DNA of 64,000 nucleotides, taken from Tropicibacter alexandrii. Lineage in GTDB: Bacteria; Pseudomonadota; Alphaproteobacteria; Rhodobacterales; Rhodobacteraceae. This document shows, piece after piece, positions 20,155 to 29,209 of this stretch. Position numbers and translations under genes: made by a program. Within the stretch, counting starts at the first letter, position 1. Every line of letters begins with the position of its first letter. The stretch lies in assembly GCF_003667315.2 (NCBI RefSeq), contig NZ_RCTZ02000005.1, positions 62,001 through 126,000 of the forward strand, written 5' to 3'. A model generated the notes under the pieces. The model worked only from the letters and a program-made list of their open reading frames with translations. It ran no database searches and was not told the origin of the DNA.

Positions 20155-20424
20155 ATGCAGGTCTCAGAGACGGAACTGATGTTGAAAGGATACGGGCTGA
20201 CCACGGCGGAATTCTACTACCGGATGCCCGATTACAAACATGTGCTGAACACGTTCATCTGGCAGGATTACGATCTGGCGCCGGATCACCCCAAGCTGTT
20301 CGAATTCATCGAATTCTGGCAGGACAGTATCGAGGGACCGCTGCATTCGGTCCGCTTCACCCATCGCAAGATGATCTCGCCCGGCGAATGGCGCAATGTC
20401 GTGGGTGAATTCACCTACCACTAA
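20155..20424 (+). CDS. Usg-family small protein
   Basis: 89 residues, matching the Usg-like family (PF06233) found in alphaproteobacteria, where a member lies beside trp genes in Caulobacter. Typical features are TAEFYYRMPDYKHVLNTFIWQDYD and FWQDSIEGPLHSVRFTH. The function is unknown. No trp gene is nearby here. It is divergent from gyrA across about 190 bases. Confidence 0.85.
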   Translation: MQVSETELMLKGYGLTTAEFYYRMPDYKHVLNTFIWQDYDLAPDHPKLFEFIEFWQDSIEGPLHSVRFTHRKMISPGEWRNVVGEFTYH

Positions 20425-20479
20425 TTAGTGGCATCGCCCCAATGCGGGGCGATGGCGCTTTGGGTATGGTCCAAGCGGA

Positions 20480-21034
20480 TCAGGGGATGATCCGGGTGTA
20501 TTTCACCCCTTCGAGCGTTGCGCCGACGCGCAAACCCGACTGGCCAAAGATCACCGCAATCACCGGCGCAAGCGAGGTGGTCGTCTCGGCGGCCAGCGTC
20601 TCGCCCTTGGAGGGGGTGGCATATTCAATGTTCGCACCGGCTGCATAGCCGGGCGAGCGGCGGAAGTTCTGCAGCGCGTCCTCGGTCATGAAGAACAGGA
20701 CGTGGCTGTATTGCTGCCCGCCGATCTGCAATCCGCCCGAGGCCTTGGCCATCGAGTAGTAATCCACCGTCGCGCCGCCGACCCGCAGCGCACCCCGCCC
20801 ATATCCTGCGCCGATGCCAAGGCCGACCTCGGTCACCAGCGGCATTACCAGCATGCCCACCGATTTCGCGCCCAGCTGCTGGGTCGCGGGATAATCGGAA
20901 TACAACTGGCTGAGCGTCGCGTTCACGCGGGCGTCGATCGTTGCCGGACCCCGGCTGCCCACGCCGTTTGCACAGCCACCCAGCAGCGCCGTCGCGCCAA
21001 GCCCGAAGGCAAATTCACGTCTCGTGAAAGTCAT
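20480..21034 (-). CDS. SYLF/YSC84-domain lipoprotein
   Basis: 184 residues from ATG 21034 (AGGA upstream). The N-terminus TRREFAFGLGATALLGGC combines a twin-arginine-like motif with a lipobox ending at Cys, so it is probably exported and lipid-anchored. The rest fits the SYLF lipid-binding domain (GMLVMPLVTEVGLGIGAGYGRGALRVGG, split by strands; FFMTEDALQNFR). Role unknown; possible envelope maintenance. It converges on usg. Confidence 0.82.
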   Translation of the reverse strand: MTFTRREFAFGLGATALLGGCANGVGSRGPATIDARVNATLSQLYSDYPATQQLGAKSVGMLVMPLVTEVGLGIGAGYGRGALRVGGATVDYYSMAKASGGLQIGGQQYSHVLFFMTEDALQNFRRSPGYAAGANIEYATPSKGETLAAETTTSLAPVIAVIFGQSGLRVGATLEGVKYTRIIP

Positions 21035-21145
21035 CTGTCCTGTTCCTTGCCGATGCCTCGTCCGGCTATCTTGCCGGTTGTCGCAGTTTATAGGCCGAAA
21101 GCCGCCGCATGTCACCACATGACGTGGGCCATGGGCGGGCTTCCG

Positions 21146-22144
21146 CTACCCGTTGAGAAGCTTTGCCGCGGCGGGGGCGAAATAGGTCAGGATGCCGTCA
21201 CATCCGGCACGTTTGAAGCTCATGAGGCTTTCCAGCATGACCTTGTCGCCATCGACCCAGCCGCGCTCGCCCGCGCCTGCCAGCATCGCGTATTCGCCCG
21301 AGACCTGATAGGCAAAGGTCGGAGCGCCGAACAGGTCCTTGGCGCGGCGGCAGATGTCGAGATAGGGCATGCCGGGCTTGACCATGATCATGTCGGCGCC
21401 CTCGGACAGGTCGCGCTCGATCAGGCGCATGGCCTCGTCGGCATTGCCGGGGTTCATCTGGTAGGTGGTCTTGTCGCCTTTCAGCGCGCCCGACGCGCCC
21501 ACCGCATCGCGGAATGGGCCGTAGAAGGCGGACGCATATTTTGCCGCATAGGTCAGCAGCAACACGTTCTGATGGCCTGCGCTTTCCAGCGCGCTCCGGA
21601 TCGCGCCGATGCGGTTGTCCATCATGTCGCTGGGTCCGATAATGTCGGCCCCGGCCTCGGCTTGGCTCAGCGCCTGTTTCACCAGCGCCTCGACCGTGCG
21701 GTCATTGACGATCTCGCCATCCTCGACAAAGCCGTCATGCCCGTCGATGTTATACGGGTCCAGCGCCACATCCGTCATCACGGCGATGTCCGGCACGGCG
21801 GCCTTAATCGCGCGGGTGGCGCGGTTGGACAGGTTGTCGGGGTTCCACGCCTCGGCGCAATCGGCGGTCTTCAGCGCCGGGTCGGTATAGGGAAAAAGGC
21901 AGATCGCCGGGATGCCAAGCGCATGCGCCTCGCGCGCGGCCTCGACCACTTTATCGACCGACAGCCGGTTCACGCCCGGCATCGAATGGATCGGTTCGAC
22001 CACGCCCTCGCCGTCACGCACGAAGACCGGCCAAATGAAATCGGCCGGGCTCAGCGTGGTTTCCTGCACCAATGCGCGGATCGCACCGGATTTGCGCAGG
22101 CGGCGCAGGCGGGTCGCGGGGAAGGGGGCTAGGCTGGGGCGCAT
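21146..22144 (-). CDS. hemB: Porphobilinogen synthase (5-aminolevulinate dehydratase)
   Basis: 332 residues from ATG 22144, with AGGAGA upstream. The Schiff-base lysines are in YAAKYASAF (202) and MIMVKPG (256). The metal loop reads DVALDPYNIDGHDG, with Asp where zinc enzymes have Cys, so this is the Mg-type, zinc-independent form of alphaproteobacteria. It joins two 5-aminolevulinates into porphobilinogen for heme, bacteriochlorophyll or cobalamin. hemA is in the same window at 42.7 kb but not linked. Confidence 0.97.
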   Translation of the reverse strand: MRPSLAPFPATRLRRLRKSGAIRALVQETTLSPADFIWPVFVRDGEGVVEPIHSMPGVNRLSVDKVVEAAREAHALGIPAICLFPYTDPALKTADCAEAWNPDNLSNRATRAIKAAVPDIAVMTDVALDPYNIDGHDGFVEDGEIVNDRTVEALVKQALSQAEAGADIIGPSDMMDNRIGAIRSALESAGHQNVLLLTYAAKYASAFYGPFRDAVGASGALKGDKTTYQMNPGNADEAMRLIERDLSEGADMIMVKPGMPYLDICRRAKDLFGAPTFAYQVSGEYAMLAGAGERGWVDGDKVMLESLMSFKRAGCDGILTYFAPAAAKLLNG

Positions 22145-22208
22145 GTCTGTCTCCTGTCGTTGATGCAGGAATGCCCGCGCCCCGCCGCCTTGTCCAGTCC
22201 AAGGTGCC

Positions 22209-23144
22209 TCAGGCGAGGCGACCCTTTTGCACCTTGATCGCGTCCGGCACCTTGCGTTCGGCCAGAAAGCCGGGACGCGGCGCGTCGGCGGCAAACGGTG
22301 CCTCGGGCGCGTTCGACACGGCATTGTAGACGAAGAACGCGTTCGAGCGCGGATCGGGCGTGATATTGCCGTTCGAGCCGTGCAGGGTGTTGCAATCGAA
22401 CAGGACGACCGTGCCAGCCGGTCCCTCGGCATCGTCGATGCCGTACATCCGGGCCATGTCGCGCAGCGTGGCCTGCGAGGGGGTGCCGACCTCCTGCTTC
22501 TTCAGCGAGGATTTGTGGTTGTCCTCGGGCGTTTCGCCCTGGCACGAGACAAACGTCTTGTGCGATCCGGGGATCAGCATCAGTGCGCCGTTATGGGCCC
22601 GGTTGTCCGTCAGCAGCACCGAGGCCGACACGGCGCGCATGCGCGGCATGCCATCCTCGGCGTGCCAAGTCTCGAAATCCGAATGCCAGTAGAACTCCTT
22701 GCCGGTGAAGCCCGGTTTGTAGTTCAGGCGCGACTGGTGCAGGTAGACATCGTCGCCCAGCAAGAACTGTGCGGTCCCCGCGATCCGGCGATCGGCGGCC
22801 AGACGCGCCATCAGCGGATCCTTGTGGTCGAGGCGGAAGATCGTGCGCACCGCATTGGTTTCCGGCTCTGTCACCACTTCTTCGCTGCGGGCGCCGGCCA
22901 GCGTTTCGCGCAGGCGGTTGGCGCGGTCGATCAGGGCCGTCACCTCTTCGGGGGAAAACAGGTTGCGCAGCACGAGATACCCGTTGCGCTCGAAAGACTG
23001 GGCCTGACCCTTGGTGATCGGCGCGCTTTGGGTCCAGTCATTCCAGAGAACCGGGTCCTTGCGTTCCATCCATTTTTCCGGTGTTTGCCGACGCGTCGGA
23101 TATTCGTCCGCGCAGGCGGTTTGCGTCGCATATTCCAGCGGCAT
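22209..23144 (-). CDS. ectD: Ectoine 5-hydroxylase
   Basis: 311 residues, with AGGAGA before ATG 23144. The EctD signature is intact: FYWHSDFETWHAEDGMP at 151-167, holding iron ligands His 154 and Asp 156, with the distal His in LHGSNGNITPDPRS. The opening (WMERKDPVLW) is also typical. It uses 2-oxoglutarate and O2 to turn ectoine into 5-hydroxyectoine. No ectABC genes are in the window, so ectoine must be made from genes elsewhere or imported. Confidence 0.9.
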   Translation of the reverse strand: MPLEYATQTACADEYPTRRQTPEKWMERKDPVLWNDWTQSAPITKGQAQSFERNGYLVLRNLFSPEEVTALIDRANRLRETLAGARSEEVVTEPETNAVRTIFRLDHKDPLMARLAADRRIAGTAQFLLGDDVYLHQSRLNYKPGFTGKEFYWHSDFETWHAEDGMPRMRAVSASVLLTDNRAHNGALMLIPGSHKTFVSCQGETPEDNHKSSLKKQEVGTPSQATLRDMARMYGIDDAEGPAGTVVLFDCNTLHGSNGNITPDPRSNAFFVYNAVSNAPEAPFAADAPRPGFLAERKVPDAIKVQKGRLA

Positions 23145-23341
23145 GGTCGTCTCCTGAGATTGGTTTTCCGTTTCACCTGATATGCAGGTGTCTGCCCTGT
23201 CAGCGCGGGGGCCGCGCGATTTGTTCCAAACGAATTTCCCGCAGGGTTGCGCAACTGGCAGCCGAGCGGTGGTCACAAGCCTCTGGGCATTTGCCGTGAC
23301 CCGCGCTAGAACGCGGATCAAAGAAGATCGAGGCGGCAGGC

Positions 23342-23863
23342 ATGGACTGGTACGGAACCGTTTTTGACATGATCGACATGCGATCATTTTCAAACCTGTG
23401 GTTCTGGATCGTCTTGGCGGTCGTCTGGTCCTCGGCCAGCCACTGGGTGATCGGCGTGCCCTTCGACATGGTCGCGCGCGCCAAACGCAATGGCGGCAAG
23501 GCCGAACAGGACCTCGAGGATCTCGCCCGCATCAATGCCAACCGGCTGCTCTTCATCATCGACGAGGCGGGGCTGTGGCTGGCGGCGATGATCGCGGCGC
23601 TCTTGACGATGCTGGCCATGCTGGGCTTCTGGTATGACGTAGAATTCGCGCAGGCGGTGTTCCTGCTGGCGGCGCCGATGACGGTTGTCTTCCTGATGTC
23701 GGTTGCCACGTCGCGCCGCATCGTTGCGGGCGAAGGGCAGGGCGAGGCGCTGTGGCGCCGCTTGCGCATCCATCGCGTGCTGTCGCAACTGGTGGGCATG
23801 GTCGCGATCTTCATCACGGCTTTCTGGGGCATGTACCAGAACATGATGGTGCAGGTGCTCTAG
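23342..23863 (+). CDS. Integral membrane protein of unknown function
   Basis: 173 residues with about four hydrophobic segments (NLWFWIVLAVVWSSASHWVIG; WLAAMIAALLTMLAMLGFW; AVFLLAAPMTVVFLMSV; LVGMVAIFITAFWGMY) and a basic cytoplasmic loop. In Rhodobacterales, relatives are sometimes labelled as a component of the SufBCD complex; I see nothing in the sequence that supports this. It lies 33 bases before mfd and may be co-transcribed with it. Confidence 0.72.
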   Translation: MDWYGTVFDMIDMRSFSNLWFWIVLAVVWSSASHWVIGVPFDMVARAKRNGGKAEQDLEDLARINANRLLFIIDEAGLWLAAMIAALLTMLAMLGFWYDVEFAQAVFLLAAPMTVVFLMSVATSRRIVAGEGQGEALWRRLRIHRVLSQLVGMVAIFITAFWGMYQNMMVQVL

Positions 23864-23896
23864 GGCATCCGAGGCACCGGCAGGGGAACTCAGCGC

Positions 23897-26800
23897 ATGG
23901 CACAGGATCGGATCATCACGGGCGGCGCGCCCGAGGGCTTTGACGCAACGCTTGTCCTGCGCGAGGTCGAGAAGACCGGTGGCCCCGTCATCCACGTTGC
24001 CCGCGATGACAAGCGGCTGGCGGCGATGCGCGAGGCCTTGGCCTTCTTTGCGCCTGACATGCCGGTTTTGACCTTCCCGGCATGGGATTGCCTGCCCTAT
24101 GACCGGGTGTCGCCCAATGCTGATATCTCGGCGGCGCGCATGGCGACGCTGGCGGGGCTGGTGCAGGGCGGGCCGTCTCGTTTTGTGCTGTTGACGACGC
24201 TGTCGGCGGCCATGCAAAAGCTGCCCGCACGGTCCGTCCTGCGCGACGCGGCGTTTTCGGCGCGGGTCGGCGACAGGGTAGATGAGGGCGGATTACGGGC
24301 GTTTTTGGTACGAATGGGCTTTTCTCAAGCGCCGACAGTGACCGAACCCGGGGACTACGCCATTCGCGGCGGCATCATCGATATCTTCCCACCGGGTGAT
24401 GGCGGACCGGTGCGGCTCGACTTCTTTGGCGATGTCTTGGATGGCGCGCGCCGGTTTGATCCGGTGTCGCAGCGCACCACTCAAAAGCTGGATGTCGTCG
24501 AACTGGCCCCGGTGTCCGAGGTGATCCTCGACGAGGCGGCGATCCTCCGCTTCCGTCAGAATTACCGGATCGAATTCGGCGCGGCGGGCACCGACGATCC
24601 GCTATACGAGGCGGTTAGTGCGGGTCGCAAGCATGCCGGGGTCGAGCATTGGCTGCCCTTCTTCCATGACACGCTCGAGACCCTGTTCGACTACCTTCCG
24701 GGCGCGCCGGTGCTGCTGGACAACCAGATGACGCCTGCGCGCCTGTCGCGCTGGGACAGTATCGAGGATCAGTATGGCACGCGCCAGCATGCGATGAGCC
24801 AGAAAAAGACCATGGGCAGCTCGGTCTACAAGCCGATCCCGCCGGGCTTGCTGTATCTCGACGATCCCGCATGGGAGGCGGCGTTGCAGGGCCGCAGGCA
24901 GGTGCAGTTTCACCCGCTTCCGCAGGCCACGGGCCCCGGTGTGGTGGATGCGGGCGGGCGCATCGGGCGCAATTTCGCGCCTGAACGGCAGCAAGAAAAC
25001 ATCAGTCTTTTCGGGGCTTTGGCCGCGCATGTGACCGCAAAGATGCAGGATGGTCCGGTGGTCATCGCCTCCTATTCCGAGGGCGCGCGCGAGCGCCTGA
25101 CCGGGTTGATCGAGGATGAGGGGCTGGCCGAGGTCATCCCGATCTCGAACGGCACGCGCATCGGTAAGCGGGGGCTGTACCTTGCAGTCTGGGCGCTGGA
25201 AGCCGGGTTCGACGCGCCGTATGACGGTGCTCGCCTTACCGTCGTGTCAGAGCAGGACGTTCTGGGTGACCGTCTGATCCGGCAGCCGAAGAAGCGGCGC
25301 AAGGCCGAGAACTTCCTGACCGAACACCAGTCGCTGACCCCCGGCGATCTGGTCGTGCATGTGGATCACGGTATCGGTCGATATCAGGGCATGGAAGTCA
25401 TCACCGCAGCGGGCGCGGCGCATGAATGCCTCAGCCTTGAATATGCCGAAGGATCAAGGCTTTACCTGCCGGTCGAGAATATCGAACTGCTGTCGAAATA
25501 CGGCCATGAAGAGGGCCTGCTGGACCGTCTCGGCGGCGGTGCGTGGCAGGCCAAGAAGGCCAAGCTCAAGGAACGCATCCGCGAGATGGCGGATCGTCTG
25601 ATCCGCATCGCCGCCGAGCGTGCCTTGCGCAAGGCCCCGATCATGGACCCACCGCCGGGCGCTTATGAAAGCTTCGCCGCGCGCTTCCCCTATACGGAAA
25701 CCGATGACCAGCTGGGCGCTATCGAGGACGTGATGTCCGACATGCATTCTGGCCAGCCGATGGACCGGCTGATTTGCGGCGATGTGGGCTTTGGCAAGAC
25801 CGAGGTGGCCATGCGCGCCGCCTTCGTCGCCGCAATGTCGGGCGTCCAGGTGGCGGTGATTGCGCCGACGACGCTGCTGGCGCGTCAGCACTACAAGTCG
25901 TTTGCGGAACGATTTCGGGGATTTCCGGTACAAGTCGCCCCCTTGTCGCGCTTTGTCGGCACGAAAGAGGCCAGTCTGACCCGTGACGGGATATCAAAGG
26001 GCACGGTCGATATCGCCGTGGGCACGCATGCGCTTTTGGCGAAGGGCATCCGCTTCCAGAACCTCGGCCTGCTGATCATCGACGAGGAACAGCACTTTGG
26101 CGTGCAGCACAAGGAGCGGCTGAAGCAGCTGCGCTCGGATATCCATGTGCTGACGCTGACCGCAACGCCGATCCCGCGCACCTTGCAATTGTCGCTGACC
26201 GGCGTGCGTGACCTGTCGATCATCGGCACCCCGCCGGTCGACCGGCTGGCCATCCGCACCTATGTTAGCGAGTTCGATCCTGTCACGATCCGAGAGGCGC
26301 TGCTGCGCGAACATTACCGCGGGGGGCAGTCCTTCTACGTCGTGCCGCGCTTGACGGACCTGCCGGAGGTTGAGCAGTTCCTCAAGGATCAGCTGCCCGA
26401 ACTGTCCTACGTGGTGGCGCATGGCCAGATGGCCGCGGGCGAGTTGGATGACCGTATGAACGCCTTCTACGACGGCAAGTTCGACGTGTTGCTGGCGACG
26501 ACCATCGTGGAATCCGGCCTGGATATCCCGACGGCCAACACGATGATCGTGCACCGTTCCGACATGTTCGGTCTCAGCCAACTCTACCAGATTCGCGGTC
26601 GGGTCGGTCGGTCCAAGACCCGCGCCTATTGCTACCTGACCACGAAACCGCGCGCCAAGCTGACCGCCACGGCCGAAAAGCGCCTGCGCGTTCTGGGCAG
26701 CATCGACACGCTCGGCGCTGGTTTTTCCTTGGCCTCCCAGGACCTTGACATTCGTGGCGCTGGCAATCTTCTGGGCGAGGAGCAATCGGGCCAGATGCGC

Positions 26801-27358
26801 GATGTCGGCTACGAGTTGTACCAGTCCATGCTGGAGGAGGCGATTGCCAAGATCCGCTCGGGCCAGATGGACGGGTTGACCGAGGACGATGGGCAATGGG
26901 CGCCGCAGATCAATCTGGGCGTGCCGGTGCTGATCCCTGAGGATTACGTGCCCGATCTCGATGTGCGTCTGGGCCTCTATCGCCGCCTGTCTTCGCTGAC
27001 CACCAAGGTCGAACTCGAAGGCTTTGCCGCCGAGTTGATCGACCGCTTTGGCAAGCTGCCGCGCGAGGTGAACACTCTTCTTTTGGTTGTGCGTATCAAG
27101 GCGATGTGCAAGCGTGCAGGCATCGCGAAACTGGATGGCGGGCCGAAAGGCGCGACGATCCAGTTCCACAACAACAAGTTTGCCAAGCCGGAAGGGCTGG
27201 TTGCCTTCATCAAGGCGCAGGACGGGCTGGCCAAGATCAAGGACAACAAGATCATCGTGCGCCGCGACTGGTCCACCGACAAGGCCAAGATCCAAGGCGC
27301 GTTTGCCATTGCCCGCGACCTCGCTGAGGCCGCCGGTACCGTCAAGAAAAAGGCCTGA
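23897..27358 (+). CDS. mfd: Transcription-repair coupling factor
   Basis: 1153 residues, full length. The order is UvrB-like N-terminal part, RNA-polymerase-interaction domain (LTPGDLVVHVDHGIGRY, about 470-490), then the translocase with Walker A GDVGFGKTE (about 629), DEEQ box (about 727), motif III TATPIPRT and motif VI QIRGRVGRS, and a C-terminal TRCF domain. It removes RNA polymerase stalled at lesions and recruits UvrA. Confidence 0.98.
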   Translation: MAQDRIITGGAPEGFDATLVLREVEKTGGPVIHVARDDKRLAAMREALAFFAPDMPVLTFPAWDCLPYDRVSPNADISAARMATLAGLVQGGPSRFVLLTTLSAAMQKLPARSVLRDAAFSARVGDRVDEGGLRAFLVRMGFSQAPTVTEPGDYAIRGGIIDIFPPGDGGPVRLDFFGDVLDGARRFDPVSQRTTQKLDVVELAPVSEVILDEAAILRFRQNYRIEFGAAGTDDPLYEAVSAGRKHAGVEHWLPFFHDTLETLFDYLPGAPVLLDNQMTPARLSRWDSIEDQYGTRQHAMSQKKTMGSSVYKPIPPGLLYLDDPAWEAALQGRRQVQFHPLPQATGPGVVDAGGRIGRNFAPERQQENISLFGALAAHVTAKMQDGPVVIASYSEGARERLTGLIEDEGLAEVIPISNGTRIGKRGLYLAVWALEAGFDAPYDGARLTVVSEQDVLGDRLIRQPKKRRKAENFLTEHQSLTPGDLVVHVDHGIGRYQGMEVITAAGAAHECLSLEYAEGSRLYLPVENIELLSKYGHEEGLLDRLGGGAWQAKKAKLKERIREMADRLIRIAAERALRKAPIMDPPPGAYESFAARFPYTETDDQLGAIEDVMSDMHSGQPMDRLICGDVGFGKTEVAMRAAFVAAMSGVQVAVIAPTTLLARQHYKSFAERFRGFPVQVAPLSRFVGTKEASLTRDGISKGTVDIAVGTHALLAKGIRFQNLGLLIIDEEQHFGVQHKERLKQLRSDIHVLTLTATPIPRTLQLSLTGVRDLSIIGTPPVDRLAIRTYVSEFDPVTIREALLREHYRGGQSFYVVPRLTDLPEVEQFLKDQLPELSYVVAHGQMAAGELDDRMNAFYDGKFDVLLATTIVESGLDIPTANTMIVHRSDMFGLSQLYQIRGRVGRSKTRAYCYLTTKPRAKLTATAEKRLRVLGSIDTLGAGFSLASQDLDIRGAGNLLGEEQSGQMRDVGYELYQSMLEEAIAKIRSGQMDGLTEDDGQWAPQINLGVPVLIPEDYVPDLDVRLGLYRRLSSLTTKVELEGFAAELIDRFGKLPREVNTLLLVVRIKAMCKRAGIAKLDGGPKGATIQFHNNKFAKPEGLVAFIKAQDGLAKIKDNKIIVRRDWSTDKAKIQGAFAIARDLAEAAGTVKKKA

Positions 27359-27471
27359 GGCGCACGAAACCCGACAAGGGCGGGCGTTTCAGGGCCGAAA
27401 ACGGGCACTTCATGCAGGGCTTGACCTTTGCGGCGGGCTGTCGCCTGATGGCCGAAAGAGCATGAGGCAGC

Positions 27472-28038
27472 ATGGCAAGCATCAACCGGATCGTGATGGC
27501 GAAAGCCTGTCGGACGTTGATCCGCACTTTGGAACCGGAAACTCTGGACGTGGCCGAGATTTCCGGCAAGTTCGGTGAGAGGTTCCCGTTTCGCAGCTAC
27601 TTCAACTATCAATACCCGGAATACGACATCTGTGACGGGCCGCTGCGCGATCAGGATGGCGAGATCGGCCAGTTCGACCTGATCATCGCCGATCAGGTCT
27701 GGGAGCATCTGGATTTCCCCTATCGCGCGACGCGAAATGTCTGGCAATCCCTGCGCCCGGGCGGCTATTTCCTTGTCGCGGTGCCATTCTTCGTCCCGCT
27801 GCACGCGGCGCCAGTGGACAACACGCGCTGGTCGGCGCGGGGGCTAAAGAATTTCCTGATCGAGTGCGGTTTCGAACCGGACGATATCGTGGCCGAGCAA
27901 TGGGGCAACCGCTGGGCGGCGATGCGCAACCTGATCGGGCCTTTTCCGCCTGTCTATGACAAAGAGACCGACGTTCTGCACAACGAAGAGGACATGCCCA
28001 TCAGCGCATGGGCGCTTGCCCAAAAGAAAGAGGCCTGA
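27472..28038 (+). CDS. Class I SAM-dependent methyltransferase
   Basis: 188 residues. FDLIIADQVWEHLDFPYRA and LRPGGYFLVAVPFF are the motif II/III part of a type-11 methyltransferase. The usual glycine-rich SAM loop at the start is poor (VAEISGKFGERF), so SAM binding is by family only. DNTRWSARGLKNFLIECGF is typical of the branch. The substrate is unknown. It follows mfd by 113 bases and ends at a dispersed repeat. Confidence 0.75.
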   Translation: MASINRIVMAKACRTLIRTLEPETLDVAEISGKFGERFPFRSYFNYQYPEYDICDGPLRDQDGEIGQFDLIIADQVWEHLDFPYRATRNVWQSLRPGGYFLVAVPFFVPLHAAPVDNTRWSARGLKNFLIECGFEPDDIVAEQWGNRWAAMRNLIGPFPPVYDKETDVLHNEEDMPISAWALAQKKEA

Positions 28039-28055
28039 TCACTGGATCAGACCCC

Positions 28056-28115
28056 TTGCTTCTTTGGTCCCGAAATACCTCGGGGGAGGCCGAAGGCCGG
28101 GGGCAGAGCCCCCAA
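28056..28115 (+). repeat. Dispersed two-module intergenic repeat (copy 1)
   Basis: Module 1 is CTTCTTTGGTCCCGAAATACC (about 28058-28079). Module 2 is a pair of small hairpins: GGCC-GAA-GGCC and GGGGGC-AGA-GCCCCC (28099-28113). Related copies are at 52000-52064 (inverted) and 58484-58544. Here it fills the gap between convergent genes and could terminate both. Confidence 0.7.
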
Positions 28116-28126
28116 CCCCGCTTGGC

Positions 28127-29209
28127 TCAGGCGCGACGGCGACGGCCACCGGTGCGACCGGCGCGGCCACGGCCCTCTTGCCCGGCTTTCGGGGCCTGAC
28201 GGTTGAACTCGATCCACGCCGCACCGCCATCGTCATTGTTGGTCAGGAAGTTGGCGGCGCGGATCGCCTCCATTTCCTTGCCGGCGCGCGGTTGGGTCGA
28301 GCCCATGCCGAACATCTGCACGAAATCTTCGTCTTCCATGTCTTCCGGCAGGATGATGCCCGCAGCCGCGACGGCCGCGCGCTTTTCGGCAATCGCCTTG
28401 GCGTTCACCGGCAGCGCCACCGGGTTCATGATCGCAGAGGTCATGCCCGCGCCCATCGCCATCGGCAGGAAGGCGTTGTTGATGCCGTGACGGTTCGGCA
28501 GACCGAAGGAGATGTTCGACGCGCCGCAGGTGGTGTTCACGCCCAGTTCTTCGCGCAGGCGACGGACAAGGGTGAAGACCTGCAGGCCAGCGGTCGCCAT
28601 CGCACCGATCGGCATGACCAGCGGGTCGACGACGATGTCATGCGCGGGGATGCCGAAATCGGCGGCGCGCTCGACGATCTTCTTTGCCACGGCAAAACGC
28701 ACTTCGGGGTCTTCGGAGATGCCGGTGTCGTCGTTCGAAATCGCCACGACCGGCACGTTGTACTTCTTGACCAGCGGCAGAACCAGTTCCAGACGCTCTT
28801 CCTCGCCGGTGACCGAGTTCAGCAGCGGGCGGCCCTTGGCGGCGGCCAGACCGGCCTCGAGCGCACCGGGAACCGAGCTGTCGATACACAGCGGGCAATC
28901 GGTGACTTCCTGCACCTTTTCAACCAGTTGGCGCATCAGGTCCGGCTCGACGAAGTTGTTGTCGGCGTAGCGGGGATCCTCGGCCATCTTGTTGGAAAAC
29001 ACGGCGCCCGAGTTGATGTCCAGCACGGTGGCGCCAGCGGCGACCTGCGCGATCGCGTCGGCCTGCACGCGGCTGAAATCGCCCGCTTCAAGCTCGACAT
29101 TCAGGATCTTACGGCCGGTGGGGTTGATGCGCTCGCCGATCACGCAAAAGGGCTGGTCAAAGCCCATGATGGCGGTCTTGGTGCCGGACTCGATGATGGT
29201 GCGGGTCAT
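28127..29209 (-). CDS. Methyltetrahydrofolate:corrinoid methyltransferase (pterin-binding)
   Basis: 360 residues from ATG 29209, overlapping the HAD gene by ATGA. It is a dihydropteroate-synthase-like TIM barrel: ERINPTGRK at the start, VLDINSGA, CIDSS, LNSVTGEEE, VVAISND and CGASNISFGLPNRH. It should pass the methyl of methyl-THF to a separate cobalamin protein. This is the folate domain of MetH as a free protein; split B12-dependent methionine synthases are known in Rhodobacterales such as Phaeobacter. The tail is Arg/Gly-rich (RGRAGRTGGRRRRA). Confidence 0.85.
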   Translation of the reverse strand: MTRTIIESGTKTAIMGFDQPFCVIGERINPTGRKILNVELEAGDFSRVQADAIAQVAAGATVLDINSGAVFSNKMAEDPRYADNNFVEPDLMRQLVEKVQEVTDCPLCIDSSVPGALEAGLAAAKGRPLLNSVTGEEERLELVLPLVKKYNVPVVAISNDDTGISEDPEVRFAVAKKIVERAADFGIPAHDIVVDPLVMPIGAMATAGLQVFTLVRRLREELGVNTTCGASNISFGLPNRHGINNAFLPMAMGAGMTSAIMNPVALPVNAKAIAEKRAAVAAAGIILPEDMEDEDFVQMFGMGSTQPRAGKEMEAIRAANFLTNNDDGGAAWIEFNRQAPKAGQEGRGRAGRTGGRRRRA

